Below are positions 9,968-18,547 of a DNA stretch of 64,000 nt, in pieces. The DNA comes from Anaerobacillus alkalilacustris (GTDB lineage: Bacteria > Bacillota > Bacilli > Bacillales > Anaerobacillaceae). A program made the translations under genes and the position numbers. The notes under the pieces are model-generated. The model was given only the letters and a program-made list of their open reading frames with translations. It ran no database searches and was not told where the DNA came from. The stretch lies in contig NZ_MLQR01000001.1 in NCBI RefSeq assembly GCF_001866005.1, positions 721,841 to 785,840 on the forward strand, read 5' to 3'. The stretch's first letter is position 1. Each line of letters opens with the position of its first letter.

Positions 9968-10105
9968 ATAGAAAAGCGCAAGCGCCTTGATTATGAGCAA
10001 TAGGTATGAAACCCCTCTGACAGAGGTCATTTCTCGGCTCCCCAGTACTTCTGCGTCTGCAAGCACCGCTTCGTAGTAGTTTGCCTTGAAGCAAAGTACA
10101 TGCAG
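9968..10105 (+). repeat. Dispersed intergenic repeat, copy B
   Basis: Begins AGAAAAGCGCAAGCGCCTTG, the left end of the family, and contains the CTTCTGCGTCTG..GCTTCG..GAAGCAAAGTA module. It separates yaaK from recR just upstream of the recR Shine-Dalgarno sequence. The usual right end is missing or diverged. Confidence 0.65.
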
Positions 10106-10214
10106 TTTCTCAAAGTAGTATCAGTAACTAAAAATCAGTAACTTGATTAAATAAGGGCACTGAAAGCTTAACAAAAAAAGCACACAGCACCCTTACTCAA
10201 CTACAACCATTAGT

Positions 10215-10526
10215 TTAGAATAAACCTGGCATATTCATACCTTTTGTAAATTTACCCATGTCTTGATTAATTAAATCATCAACTTTATTTAATGCTTCAT
10301 TTGTTGCAGCTAAAATCAAATCTTGTAACATTTCAATATCATCCGGATCAACAACTTCTTCTGAAATGATCACTTCAAGAATCTTCTTTTCCCCAGAAGC
10401 GATGACTTTTACCATTCCACCACCAGCAGTTGCTTCTACCGTTTTTTCTTTAAGTTCTTCTTGAGCCTTAGCCATTTGTTTTTGTAACTTTTGCATTTGT
10501 TTCATCATATTTCCCATGTTTTTCAT
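10215..10526 (-). CDS. yaaK: Nucleoid-associated protein YaaK (YbaB/EbfC family)
   Basis: A 103-residue dimeric DNA-binding protein, with N-terminal helix [20 protein letters not shown] and the conserved core TAGGGMVKV ... [11 protein letters not shown] choose the ATG at 10524-10526 (MKNMGNMM) with GAGG 8 nt upstream; the upstream ATG at 10553 overlaps the dnaX stop. It sits between dnaX and recR, the order conserved in most bacteria. Confidence 0.93.
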   Translation of the reverse strand: MKNMGNMMKQMQKLQKQMAKAQEELKEKTVEATAGGGMVKVIASGEKKILEVIISEEVVDPDDIEMLQDLILAATNEALNKVDDLINQDMGKFTKGMNMPGLF

Positions 10527-10545
10527 CACTTTTTCCTCGCTTTCA

Positions 10546-12225
10546 TTAATCAATTATTTCAATTAACTCTGAACCTACTAATTTCATAGCTTCCTCAACA
10601 ATCGGATCACCATCAGAAGTCGGATCCGCATCACCACGTTGTTCTCTAACAAAATCTTCTTTTATTCCTTCCCATTGATTTGTTAATATGGTCAAAAATT
10701 TAAGTTGATCTGAAAAAACGTTAACTAATATTTGTTCTATCATCTGACGGAATTTCGAATCAACCATATCTCTATGCATTTCATTTTGAAAAGCAAGTAA
10801 GATCATATTTTTAGAAGCTGCAACTGGTTTACTATCAGACAACCATGCATGAGCTGGTACACTTTGCTTCTTAACTAATTCCATTATTTGTCCCCAACTA
10901 CTAGTTATACGCTGCAAATCTTGTTTTGTAGCTTGTTTAAGCATTTCTTTTACTTGATTTGAACTAACACTACTCCTAGCACCGCCTCTGAATTGACCTT
11001 GATTTTTCTTTGGTTTTTCTTGCGACTGGTTGGAGTGCGTTTGAGGTAGAGTTTGAATATTCGCTAATTGTTTTTCTAAAAACTCAACTTTTTTCACTAA
11101 TAGTTGGTAGTCTTCACCTTTTGCTTCATTTACCTGAATTTGAGTATTACAAATCTTCACAATCGCAACTTCAATAAAAATTTTAGGATGACTCGACCAT
11201 TTCATATCTTGAAGAATTTCATTTAAAATTTGAATGGTTTGATAAATCCAACTCGTATTAGTTTTTTCACTAATGTTAATGAACTTATCATCGACCGATA
11301 CTCTTTCAAGTACACCACTAAGCTGAGGTGCCGTTTTGTGCAATAACATATCTCGATAAAAGAAGATAAAATCTTCTATAAACCGAGTTGGATCTTTTCC
11401 TGCAGATACAAGTTTATCAACAGAATTTAATGCTTTTACTACATCAGCTGTAACTAGAGCATCTGCTACTTCCATCAAAAGCCCTTGAGAAACCGCTCCC
11501 GTTATTGTAAGTATATCCTCTAATAAAACTTCTTCATCACAATAAGAGATCGCTTGGTCCAATAAACTCAATGCATCCCTCATACCACCTTCAGATACTC
11601 TAGCGATCATCGACAAAGCATCCTGATTAACGTTAGTGTCATAATGACTTAAAATAAATTGCATTCGACTAATCATAGCTTCACTTGTAATTCTTTTAAA
11701 ATCAAATCGCTGACACCTAGAAATGATTGTTAAAGGAATTTTATGTGGCTCTGTTGTAGCTAAAATAAAAATAACGTGTTTCGGAGGTTCTTCTAACGTT
11801 TTTAACAGAGCATTAAATGCTCCGGTAGATAACATGTGGACTTCATCAATAATATATACCTTATAACGAATACCACTACTTGGAGCAAACTTAACTTTGT
11901 CTCGAATATCTCTAATCTCGTCTACTCCATTATTTGATGCGGCATCAATTTCAATAACATCAACAATAGAACCGTCTGAGATACCAATACAAGCTTCACA
12001 TTCATTACAAGGTTCATCAACCGGTGCACATTGACAATTAACCGCTTTAGCGATAATTTTAGCAGCACTAGTTTTCCCTGTTCCCCTAGGTCCTGTAAAA
12101 AGATACGCATGGGATAATTTCTCTTGAATGAGTGCGTTTTTTATTGTTTTTGTAATATGCTCTTGGCCGACCACATCACTAAGTTGCTTCGGACGCCACA
12201 CTCGATATAATGCTTGATAGCTCAT
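10546..12225 (-). CDS. dnaX: DNA polymerase III subunit gamma/tau
   Basis: Clamp-loader ATPase of the replisome, 559 residues, close to the 563 of B. subtilis. The Walker [13 protein letters not shown] is near residue 45, the four-Cys zinc module [16 protein letters not shown] at residues 64-79, Walker [10 protein letters not shown] near 125, and the SRC motif ([10 protein letters not shown]) near 168. A variable C-terminal tau tail follows residue 370. It is transcribed from a good sigma-A promoter and leads into yaaK, recR and yaaL. Confidence 0.96.
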   Translation of the reverse strand: MSYQALYRVWRPKQLSDVVGQEHITKTIKNALIQEKLSHAYLFTGPRGTGKTSAAKIIAKAVNCQCAPVDEPCNECEACIGISDGSIVDVIEIDAASNNGVDEIRDIRDKVKFAPSSGIRYKVYIIDEVHMLSTGAFNALLKTLEEPPKHVIFILATTEPHKIPLTIISRCQRFDFKRITSEAMISRMQFILSHYDTNVNQDALSMIARVSEGGMRDALSLLDQAISYCDEEVLLEDILTITGAVSQGLLMEVADALVTADVVKALNSVDKLVSAGKDPTRFIEDFIFFYRDMLLHKTAPQLSGVLERVSVDDKFINISEKTNTSWIYQTIQILNEILQDMKWSSHPKIFIEVAIVKICNTQIQVNEAKGEDYQLLVKKVEFLEKQLANIQTLPQTHSNQSQEKPKKNQGQFRGGARSSVSSNQVKEMLKQATKQDLQRITSSWGQIMELVKKQSVPAHAWLSDSKPVAASKNMILLAFQNEMHRDMVDSKFRQMIEQILVNVFSDQLKFLTILTNQWEGIKEDFVREQRGDADPTSDGDPIVEEAMKLVGSELIEIID

Positions 12226-12258
12226 TTGTTCACCTCCCGGGGAACTTCACTAGTAAAT

Positions 12259-12287
12259 ATTATACCTTTTCAATTGATAGATTTCAA
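12259..12287 (-). promoter_or_regulatory. Sigma-A promoter for dnaX
   Basis: Minus strand TTGAAA, 17-bp spacer, TATAAT, about 30 bp before the dnaX start. Confidence 0.8.
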
Positions 12288-12505
12288 AGTGTATATAATG
12301 TAGATTAGTACACTTTCGTGATAAGTATAATTATGTTTGATCTAAACTTCATAATAGCGGTAACTTCCTTCTTCATTTTTAAAATTCTCAAGGTTTAAGG
12401 AAGCGATATAATGATAATATACACACGATAAAATCAGTTGTGATTTTATCGTTTTCCTATAAATAAAGTTTTGCCTTCAACAACGTACTCATTAACTTGA
12501 AGACA

Positions 12506-12543
12506 TTAAAAGGAGCAACTCTCATTTGAGAATTGCTCCTTTA
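12506..12543 (-). terminator. Intrinsic terminator of the SRP RNA gene
   Basis: Near-perfect hairpin AAAGGAGCAATTCTC / GAGAGTTGCTCCTTT with loop AAAT; followed by TTAATG on the minus strand, just past the RNA 3' end. Confidence 0.82.
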
Positions 12544-12551
12544 TAAATTTA

Positions 12552-12822
12552 CTGCCGTGCACCTTCCTTTGATCAAGTTACCCCAGGCGTTACCTAAGCA
12601 GTTAGCTCGATTCAGGCGACTCTACGGCACACGGAAGGGGCCACTTACTGCTGCTTCCTTCCGGACCTGACAGGGTTCATGGGTTTCCGTTGCGTAGAAC
12701 CCAAATGTCAACACCACTTACTTAGGGCAGACCCCACGATAACAAGACCTAGGGAAGGGATTCCGTCTCGCTATAGCGGATTGCGAGTACAGGGCACCGC
12801 TACCTCCCCACCTAGCACGACA
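12552..12822 (-). ncRNA. ffs: Signal recognition particle RNA, large Bacillus type (6S/scRNA)
   Basis: About 270 nt. The minus strand begins GTCGTGCTAGGTGGGGAGG and contains the conserved domain IV loop GTCAGGTCCGGAAGGAAGC, GAGCTAACTGCTTAGG, and ends AAGGTGCACGGCA. The 5' and 3' ends pair over a long Alu-type helix, which marks the Bacillus form as opposed to the short 4.5S form. It has its own promoter and terminator and sits between tadA and dnaX as in B. subtilis. Ends are estimated. Confidence 0.95.
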
Positions 12823-12866
12823 AATTTATAAACTTTTTTACGCGCCATTTGTGTGACGCATAATTT

Positions 12867-12895
12867 AGTATAGACGTTTTCATAAAAAAAAGCAA
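12867..12895 (-). promoter_or_regulatory. Sigma-A promoter of the SRP RNA gene
   Basis: Minus strand TTGCTT, 17-bp spacer containing a T-run, TATACT, about 45 bp upstream of the RNA 5' end. Confidence 0.75.
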
Positions 12896-13013
12896 GTGGA
12901 CGAGGAGACTTGTTTTAGGAAAGGTAGTTAAAGTAAGGAAAAGGCTATGTTTTAAAGCTCATACTATAATAAACTCAATTTGACCTTTCTTCCTAAAAGT
13001 TGATGTTTTTTAA

Positions 13014-13484
13014 TTATTTTTTATTTCTTTTCCTTAACTTTCTAAAAAAGTTGGTTAGTCTTTCGCCACATTCTTGTTCTAATACACCTTTTTCAACGAC
13101 ACACTGATGATTAAAACGTTCCTCATTTAAAAGGTTAAAAATCGTTCCTCCACAACCACCTTTTGGGTCACTCGCACCATAAACAACTCGCTCAACTCTT
13201 GATTGAACAATAGCCCCAGCACACATTGGACAAGGCTCTAGTGTTACATATAAAGTACAGTCCGTTAAACGCCATGTACCCAACACTCGACAAGCTTCAT
13301 CTATCGCTAATAACTCCGCATGAGCAATAGCTCTCTGGTCAATCTCACGTCTATTGTAACCAGTGGCAATAATCACACCATTTTTAACTACAACAGCACC
13401 AATTGGTACCTCATCTATATTTTCAGCTTGTTGAGCAACCTCAAGCGCCTTCCTCATAAATAAAATATCTTCTTCTACAAACAC
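13014..13484 (-). CDS. tadA: tRNA-specific adenosine deaminase TadA
   Basis: Converts A34 to inosine in tRNA-Arg(ACG), a tRNA encoded in this window at 63841-63917. The 156-residue product has the zinc deaminase signature HAELLAIDEA near residue 54 and PCPMCAGAI near 84. The start is a GTG at 13482-13484 with GGAGG 7 nt upstream. It lies upstream of the SRP RNA gene, the usual Bacillus arrangement. Confidence 0.95.
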   Translation of the reverse strand: MFVEEDILFMRKALEVAQQAENIDEVPIGAVVVKNGVIIATGYNRREIDQRAIAHAELLAIDEACRVLGTWRLTDCTLYVTLEPCPMCAGAIVQSRVERVVYGASDPKGGCGGTIFNLLNEERFNHQCVVEKGVLEQECGERLTNFFRKLRKRNKK

Positions 13485-13650
13485 TTCTTAACCTCCACTT
13501 CATGATCATACTTCCAATGCTATACCTTCATACCATAATGAAAATCCATAATGTTAATTTCATTAAACAACTATCAACCTTATTTGACAACACTCGTGTA
13601 TAAATGCTGAGTATGACTTATTTAGAAAAAACTCTTTTAGTAGTATAAAT

Positions 13651-13900
13651 AAGAAAAGCAAAAGGCGCCTGCCTAACGGAGACAAACACTGGAAGGTCGG
13701 CAAGTAGCGGTCTGCTCTTTGACCGCAATCTATGTGCTTCTGCGTCTGACAGCAATGCTTCGAAGTAGGCTTCCTCGAAGCAAAGTAGCATGAAGCATCA
13801 TCAAAGAAGCAAACCAGGAAGTCAGTGAAATCAGAGCCTTGACTGAAGTGATCGAGCCGATGGCGACTGAAGCTAGACAGTTTTCAGGTTAGAAATTTAT
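13651..13900 (+). repeat. Dispersed intergenic repeat, copy C (longest, about 250 bp)
   Basis: Left end AGAAAAGCAAAAGGCGCC, then GACAAACACTGGAAGG, an inserted CTTCTGCGTCTG..TTCCTCGAAGCAAAGTAGCATG module, ACTGAAGTGATCGAGCCGATGG, and the right end AGCTAGACAGTTTTCAGGTT and AGAAATTTATAAATTCTG. It fills most of the gap between tadA and the ccm region, at the edge of what looks like an insertion relative to B. subtilis. Confidence 0.8.
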
Positions 13901-13914
13901 AAATTCTGATACTG

Positions 13915-13943
13915 AAAAAAGAGACCATACCGGTCCCTTTTTG
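13915..13943 (-). terminator. Intrinsic terminator at the end of the ccm operon
   Basis: Minus-strand stem AAGGGACC / GGTCTCTT, loop GGTAT, then six T; directly after the thioredoxin-like gene. Confidence 0.85.
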
Positions 13944-13952
13944 AATTATTAA

Positions 13953-14471
13953 TTATCTTAAACCTTGTAATTCCTTTAGTTTAACTCCTAAAAAGTCTCG
14001 GTTTACCCCACCAATGAAATGTTCAACAATGATACCTTCTTCGTTAATCATAATCGTCTCAGGTTGTCCAAGTGCACCAAAACGTCTCGATACATGATTG
14101 TTAAAGTCAAGAATGTACGTTTTGTTTGAATTTTTTTCTTCAACATACCTTTTTACAGTGTTTAAAGGCTCTCCTTTAACAACGATAAATAAATTCATCT
14201 CATCCTTAAATTCTTCGTTAAACTTTTCAAGTTCAGGTGCTTCAGCAACACAGGAAACACACCATGTAGCGAAAAAGTTTAAAATAACAATTTCACCACG
14301 GTAATCAGAAAGTCGATGGGTATTACCGTCTAAATCTTGTAATTCGAAATCGTATGCCTCTTCACCAATACCTACAGTATTACCAACTGATCGTAAACCT
14401 AAGACCATGGTGGCTAACATCGCAATAACAAAAACTAAAACGATCATCTGTACTACTTTTGTTTTTTTCAT
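13953..14471 (-). CDS. ResA/CcmG-type membrane-anchored thioredoxin
   Basis: A 172-residue thiol-disulfide oxidoreductase. It has an N-terminal signal anchor (about residues 7-26) and a thioredoxin fold with active site ATWCVSC near residue 74, plus the cis-Pro region GALGQPET near 135. Such proteins reduce apocytochrome CxxCH cysteines on the outer face before haem attachment. I prefer the ATG at 14469-14471, 7 nt after GGTGG, to the TTG at 14477. As last gene of a System I ccm operon its role is CcmG-like, though in sequence it could equally be called ResA. Confidence 0.85.
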   Translation of the reverse strand: MKKTKVVQMIVLVFVIAMLATMVLGLRSVGNTVGIGEEAYDFELQDLDGNTHRLSDYRGEIVILNFFATWCVSCVAEAPELEKFNEEFKDEMNLFIVVKGEPLNTVKRYVEEKNSNKTYILDFNNHVSRRFGALGQPETIMINEEGIIVEHFIGGVNRDFLGVKLKELQGLR

Positions 14472-14511
14472 TAACAAACCACCGCCTTGTTCACTTGAGG
14501 TTGTAAAACAA

Positions 14512-14640
14512 TCACTTTTTTTCTAACTCTTGTAGAAATTTCAGTTGCTTTGCAATATCACTCTGACGTTTACCAAGAGTAAAAATATATCCTGCTAACA
14601 ATAACCAAATAACTGAATAAGCCGCAAATAAGTATGCCAT
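14512..14640 (-). CDS. ccmD: CcmD-like small membrane protein
   Basis: A 42-residue ORF reading MAYLFAAYSVIWLLLAG, then a basic stretch GKRQSD and a C-terminal helix LKFLQELEKK. One N-terminal transmembrane helix, a conserved Tyr/Trp region and a charged cytosolic tail are the CcmD pattern, a small subunit that helps release haem-loaded CcmE from CcmABC. GGGGG lies upstream at normal spacing and the gene sits 15 bp after ccmC, its usual partner. Confidence 0.82.
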   Translation of the reverse strand: MAYLFAAYSVIWLLLAGYIFTLGKRQSDIAKQLKFLQELEKK

Positions 14641-14655
14641 ATCAAATATCCCCCT

Positions 14656-15393
14656 TTAACCAAGCATCTTTTCTTGCATACGTTCTTTTATACGATCTGC
14701 ATGAATTTTAAGTTTTTCAATATAGACTCCTTTTTGTAAGAGCACAAAATATACCACTGTCATTGTGAAGACTGAGAAAATAAGAGCAAATAGCATTGAT
14801 GGTTCAATTCCGCCACCGACCTCATTCGCTCCTTCACCAAAAACTACAGGATGAAGTCTCGAATTCCACCACCGAATTGACATAAATACAATTGGTACAT
14901 TAATAACGCTTATGATACCAAACACGGAAGCAAGACGGGCTTTCTTTTCCCAAGGACCTTCCATTTTTCTAATCATAATGTAAGCAATATACATAAAAAA
15001 CATGATTAAAGTAGTCGTCAGTCTTGGCTCCCAACTCCACCAAGCGTTCCAAGAAGACCGTCCCCATATTGGACCAGTTGTTAAGACAATAGCTGTATAG
15101 ACAACCCCAATTTCTGCAGAGAAACCTGCGTATAAATCAAATATTCTGTTTCGTTTAATTAGATACAGAATACTAAACAAAGCTACAACGAAAAAGGCGA
15201 AGAAAGCAACCCAAGCAGAAGCTACATGGAAATAAAATATTTTCTGTACGACACCCATCACAGCTTCAACAGGAGTCCAAACAAATGCTAAATATAAGGC
15301 CACAACCATCATCGGAATAGAAATATAAAACAAAATTTTATACGAAAGGGTTTCTTTTGGGATATCAGTTAAGTCCCCACTTTTACTATTCAT
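14656..15393 (-). CDS. ccmC: Haem exporter/handling protein CcmC
   Basis: A 245-residue polytopic membrane protein with about six helices. It carries the tryptophan-rich WWD motif around residues 112-124 (WNAWWSWEPRLTT) facing the outside, between conserved histidines. CcmC loads haem onto the chaperone CcmE. The motif has Glu where many proteins have Asp, a common variant. It lies 6 bp after ccmB. Confidence 0.92.
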   Translation of the reverse strand: MNSKSGDLTDIPKETLSYKILFYISIPMMVVALYLAFVWTPVEAVMGVVQKIFYFHVASAWVAFFAFFVVALFSILYLIKRNRIFDLYAGFSAEIGVVYTAIVLTTGPIWGRSSWNAWWSWEPRLTTTLIMFFMYIAYIMIRKMEGPWEKKARLASVFGIISVINVPIVFMSIRWWNSRLHPVVFGEGANEVGGGIEPSMLFALIFSVFTMTVVYFVLLQKGVYIEKLKIHADRIKERMQEKMLG

Positions 15394-15399
15394 ACCCTT

Positions 15400-16083
15400 T
15401 TACACCTCCAACACATATTCAAAAAGAATTAAACATAATACAAAAAAGAGTAAATTATAAACTCCCATTAACTGCATCCAAGAAATTGCACTTGATAGTT
15501 GCTCTATATCTATTAATAGAATTCTTGTTGCTTGAACAGCAGCAATAAGAAGCGGACTTACAATAGGAAACAGTAAAATCGGTAAAAGCATTTCACTGCT
15601 TCTAGAATTAGCTGCTAACCCTGCTAAAAATGTGCCTACACTAATAAACCCAAATGTACCTAAAAAAACTACTCCTACAAACAAAGCTAAGTTCCCAACA
15701 AAGCGGAAATCAAATAATAGAAATAATACCGGAATGGAAATAAGTTGAACTAACAATACGAAAACAAAATTAGCTAAAACTTTTCCTAAGTAAATACTAG
15801 AAGGATCAGTAGGTGAAACAATCATTCCGTAAAGATTGTCGTTTTTTGTTTCAGACAAAAAGGAACGATTTAAACCTAGAATAGCTGCAAAAATAGTAAT
15901 AACCCAAATCAGTCCAGGAATGATGGCACGAACAGTATTATTAGATGGGTCAAAAGCAAAACTAAAGGTTACGATAACAAGCCCAGAAAATATGAGCATC
16001 GTTGAAACGATTTGCTTTGTTTTCCATTCGGAATAAAGATCTTTACCAGCTATAATAAAGGCTGATCTGAATAAGTTGTTCAT
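15400..16083 (-). CDS. ccmB: Haem exporter subunit CcmB (ABC-2 type permease)
   Basis: A 227-residue membrane protein with six predicted helices, pairing with the ATPase CcmA in the CcmABCD complex that frees holo-CcmE. The N-terminal KDLYSEWKTKQIVSTM and SPTDPSSIYLGK match CcmB. Start codon overlaps the ccmA stop by 4 bp, indicating translational coupling. Confidence 0.92.
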   Translation of the reverse strand: MNNLFRSAFIIAGKDLYSEWKTKQIVSTMLIFSGLVIVTFSFAFDPSNNTVRAIIPGLIWVITIFAAILGLNRSFLSETKNDNLYGMIVSPTDPSSIYLGKVLANFVFVLLVQLISIPVLFLLFDFRFVGNLALFVGVVFLGTFGFISVGTFLAGLAANSRSSEMLLPILLFPIVSPLLIAAVQATRILLIDIEQLSSAISWMQLMGVYNLLFFVLCLILFEYVLEV

Positions 16084-16781
16084 AGACTTGCCACCTGTTC
16101 CATGTATTTTTCAGTTATGGCTTCAAGATTTTTTTCGATATTTTGTAAATCATCAACTACTTTACCATTCTTTATAATGACGAATCGATCACAAGTTTCT
16201 AAGGCTTGCCCAAAATCATGTGTGACCATTATAATCGTCGCACCTTCCTGTTTCATACGCAAAATAACTTTATTTAATAGCTGAATAGCTTGTTGATCTA
16301 AGCCTGTGTGTGGTTCATCAAACAATAAAATCTCAGGATCGTGAATGATCGCTCGGGCGATAGCAATTCTTTGAATCATCCCACGTGAAAACGATCTAAC
16401 TGGATCATGCATAAAAAAACTAAGCCCTACTTCATCAATTAATTTTTTCGCTCGTTCTTCAACATCTTGAACACCGTAAAGCTTTCCAAAAAACTTCAAA
16501 TTTTCTAATGGCGTTAAATGATCATATAAAAAACTATTATGCGCTAAAAATCCTATTTTTCTTTTGCTATCATAAGAATCTTTTTTCATATCCAGTCCAG
16601 CAATTTTCACTTCGCCAGAACTAGCTTTAACTAAACCACCCAAAATTTTCAGCACTGTACTTTTGCCAGCTCCATTCGGCCCTAGTATTGCAACAGTTTC
16701 TCCTTTTTCAATTGAAAGGTTAATACCACGAAGAATCATTTTGTCTCCGATTGTTTTAATGAGTCCTTTTGTTTCAATCAT
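16080..16781 (-). CDS. ccmA: Haem exporter ATP-binding protein CcmA
   Basis: A 233-residue ABC ATPase. Walker A GPNGAGKST is near residue 35, signature SRGMIQR near 131, Walker B ILLFDEPHTGLD near 151, and switch His in VTHD near 185. Genomic position beside ccmB and ccmC assigns it to cytochrome c maturation. It supplies the energy for release of haem-charged CcmE. Follows the 16797-17192 gene by 15 bp. Confidence 0.92.
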   Translation of the reverse strand: MIETKGLIKTIGDKMILRGINLSIEKGETVAILGPNGAGKSTVLKILGGLVKASSGEVKIAGLDMKKDSYDSKRKIGFLAHNSFLYDHLTPLENLKFFGKLYGVQDVEERAKKLIDEVGLSFFMHDPVRSFSRGMIQRIAIARAIIHDPEILLFDEPHTGLDQQAIQLLNKVILRMKQEGATIIMVTHDFGQALETCDRFVIIKNGKVVDDLQNIEKNLEAITEKYMEQVASL

Positions 16782-16796
16782 GGTCTTATCTCCTTT

Positions 16797-17192
16797 TTAG
16801 TCCATAAACTGTTGCAATTGCACTTTCACTTTTACAAGGTGCTCACGGTATGCTTTAGCTTTGGTTTCGTATTCTTGATCTGAAAGGTTACCTGTTTTTT
16901 TCATTTCTTCTAACTCTAACAACTTATTCATAATGACTTTTTGTTTTACAACTAAATCATGGAACTTCTTTTCATCTGTGTTCGCTTCCAATTTCTCTTC
17001 TGATGCTCTATTTTTCATTTGAAAGTATACAAACCAACCTACGCCTGCAAAAATAATCATCACGATAATCGCAGTAAAAAGATGGGCGTCAAAGTTTCTA
17101 AGTGGCGAATCGTACCACATTCGCAAATGGCCTGGGTTATGAAATGCAGGAGAAGAACGTGTGATTGCTGAAGCCAAAATCAGGTCGATCAT
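16797..17192 (-). CDS. Small membrane protein of the ccm operon, unknown
   Basis: 131 residues, not recognised. An N-terminal outside segment (HNPGHLRMWYDSPLRNFDAH) precedes one transmembrane helix at about residues 38-57. A cytosolic coiled coil follows, with a short SHOCT-like tail (ELEEMKKTGNLSDQEYETK). The start codon overlaps the end of the upstream CcmI-like gene by 1 bp. The placement between ccmI-like and ccmA suggests an accessory role in cytochrome maturation; this is inference only. Confidence 0.7.
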   Translation of the reverse strand: MIDLILASAITRSSPAFHNPGHLRMWYDSPLRNFDAHLFTAIIVMIIFAGVGWFVYFQMKNRASEEKLEANTDEKKFHDLVVKQKVIMNKLLELEEMKKTGNLSDQEYETKAKAYREHLVKVKVQLQQFMD

Positions 17193-17551
17193 TAATCTCC
17201 CCTTCTTTCTTTTCGGAGTTTCGCCAACTCCTCTTCTATTTCAGCTTCAATATCTTTCACTACACTTTCATTTGTGTTTGTCGTTGTTTTATCACGATTT
17301 TCTTTTGCAATAAATTCTGCGGCTAGTTTCTCATATTCAACTTTTAACCTACTATAATCTTCTTCAGACAACTTTTGCATATGATAATCCATTTCTAATT
17401 CATTTAGTGTTGCATAGATATTTTTTAGCGAAATATCATCCATATCATCTACTATTTTTACTGCCTCTAACTCCACTTTCGGTCTTAATAAAGGAGTAAT
17501 TACAATATACAAGCAAAATGCCGTTATTAATAAAGCAACTATATAAGCCAT
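17192..17551 (-). CDS. CcmI-like N-terminal membrane protein
   Basis: 119 residues with one N-terminal transmembrane helix (about residues 3-22), then a helical region containing NELEMDYHMQKLSEEDYSRL. This resembles the conserved segment of CcmI/CycH just after its membrane anchor. The TPR apocytochrome-binding domain of proteobacterial CcmI is absent, so this is a short form. It lies between the ccmH-like genes and ccmA. Confidence 0.68.
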   Translation of the reverse strand: MAYIVALLITAFCLYIVITPLLRPKVELEAVKIVDDMDDISLKNIYATLNELEMDYHMQKLSEEDYSRLKVEYEKLAAEFIAKENRDKTTTNTNESVVKDIEAEIEEELAKLRKERRGD

Positions 17552-17564
17552 GAGCTCTCACATC

Positions 17565-18041
17565 CTAGTAGTACTTTTTACGTTCTTCGTCAATGATCGA
17601 TTGCATAATTTCATCTTCTACATTCTCTACTTTAGTTTTCTCAAAAAGTTTTCCTTTTTTATTTATAATAATATTTTTTAACCCTATAAATAGGATAAAG
17701 CTAGCCACACCCAATACAAAGAAAGGCGTAATCCATGCAGCTAAACTAAAACCACGTTTTTCAGGTACTATTAACCCTTCTTCGCCATACATACTGTAAT
17801 AGTAATCAAGGATCTCTTGCTCACTCTTACCCTCATTTAATAGACTTGCGATATCTTCATAATATCGTTGTTTTGTTGCACAGGTTGCCAAATCATGATT
17901 TTCATGACCTTGCATTGAAAACTTACTAGCAACCTCTTTTACTTCAGGAGAGTTTATATCATAAAACTCTCCATTAACTAAACCTACATTTGAGCTAAGA
18001 AAAACTATGAAAAATAATATTGTTGTTATAATTGTTTTCAC
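17565..18041 (-). CDS. CcmH-like protein lacking the redox cysteine pair
   Basis: 158 residues. A signal peptide (about 1-24), a helical domain with IASLLNEGKSEQEILDYYYSMYGEE, PEKRGFSLAAWITPFF and a C-terminal transmembrane helix follow the CcmH plan. The position where CcmH has LRCxxC reads HDLATCATK here, with a single Cys. It is a tandem paralogue of the next gene (18053-18547), sharing nearly identical DDEERKKYY-like ends (IDEERKKYY). It probably keeps a structural or apocytochrome-binding role, perhaps like NrfF/NrfG partners; inference. Confidence 0.78.
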   Translation of the reverse strand: MKTIITTILFFIVFLSSNVGLVNGEFYDINSPEVKEVASKFSMQGHENHDLATCATKQRYYEDIASLLNEGKSEQEILDYYYSMYGEEGLIVPEKRGFSLAAWITPFFVLGVASFILFIGLKNIIINKKGKLFEKTKVENVEDEIMQSIIDEERKKYY

Positions 18042-18052
18042 TATTCAACATC

Positions 18053-18547
18053 CTAATAATATTTTTTACGTTCTTCGTCAATGATTGATTTCAGAATTTC
18101 ATCTTCTGTCTCATCAAGGTCCGTAGTATCAGAACTTACATTCTCAGAACTACGGTTTACTTTGATCCATTTTCGAATAACATAGAAAAGGCCAGTTCCA
18201 GCAGTACCTAGTACAAAAAATGGCAATATCCATGCAGCAAGACTGAACCCACGTTTTTCTGGTGCTGTTAAGATTTCCTCACCATACATACTCACGTAGT
18301 AATCTTTTATTTCATCTTTATTTAGCCCATCATCCATCATTTCTTTCATTTCTTGTTTAAAGGCATCATTTAAACCACAACCTTGCATATTACATTCGAA
18401 ATGATCTTGACCACAGCCACACATACACATAAATTGACTAGCCACTTCTTTAAACTCTTGTGATTTAAAGTCGTATTGATCAACGGCAGAAACAGGCAAT
18501 GCAACCATTGACAACAGGAGCACCAAAACAAAAAAGACTTTTTTCAT
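18053..18547 (-). CDS. ccmH: Cytochrome c maturation protein CcmH
   Basis: 164 residues: signal peptide, then FMCMCGCGQDHFEC with the cysteine-rich redox motif seen in Gram-positive CcmH, a helical hairpin DDGLNKDEIKDYYVSMYGEE, the PEKRGFSLAAW motif and a C-terminal transmembrane helix. It handles the apocytochrome thiols and works with CcmF as haem lyase. The start overlaps the ccmF stop by 1 bp. Confidence 0.88.
   Translation of the reverse strand: MKKVFFVLVLLLSMVALPVSAVDQYDFKSQEFKEVASQFMCMCGCGQDHFECNMQGCGLNDAFKQEMKEMMDDGLNKDEIKDYYVSMYGEEILTAPEKRGFSLAAWILPFFVLGTAGTGLFYVIRKWIKVNRSSENVSSDTTDLDETEDEILKSIIDEERKKYY

Noticed and set aside
9954..10094. Extra 47 N-terminal residues of recR
   Set aside because: They are encoded by dispersed repeat B. 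The GTG at 9953 with GGAGG gives the standard 198-residue RecR.
13651..13900. CRISPR array or direct-repeat array
   Set aside because: Repeat units in the window are dispersed singly, not regularly spaced, and there are no spacers or cas genes.
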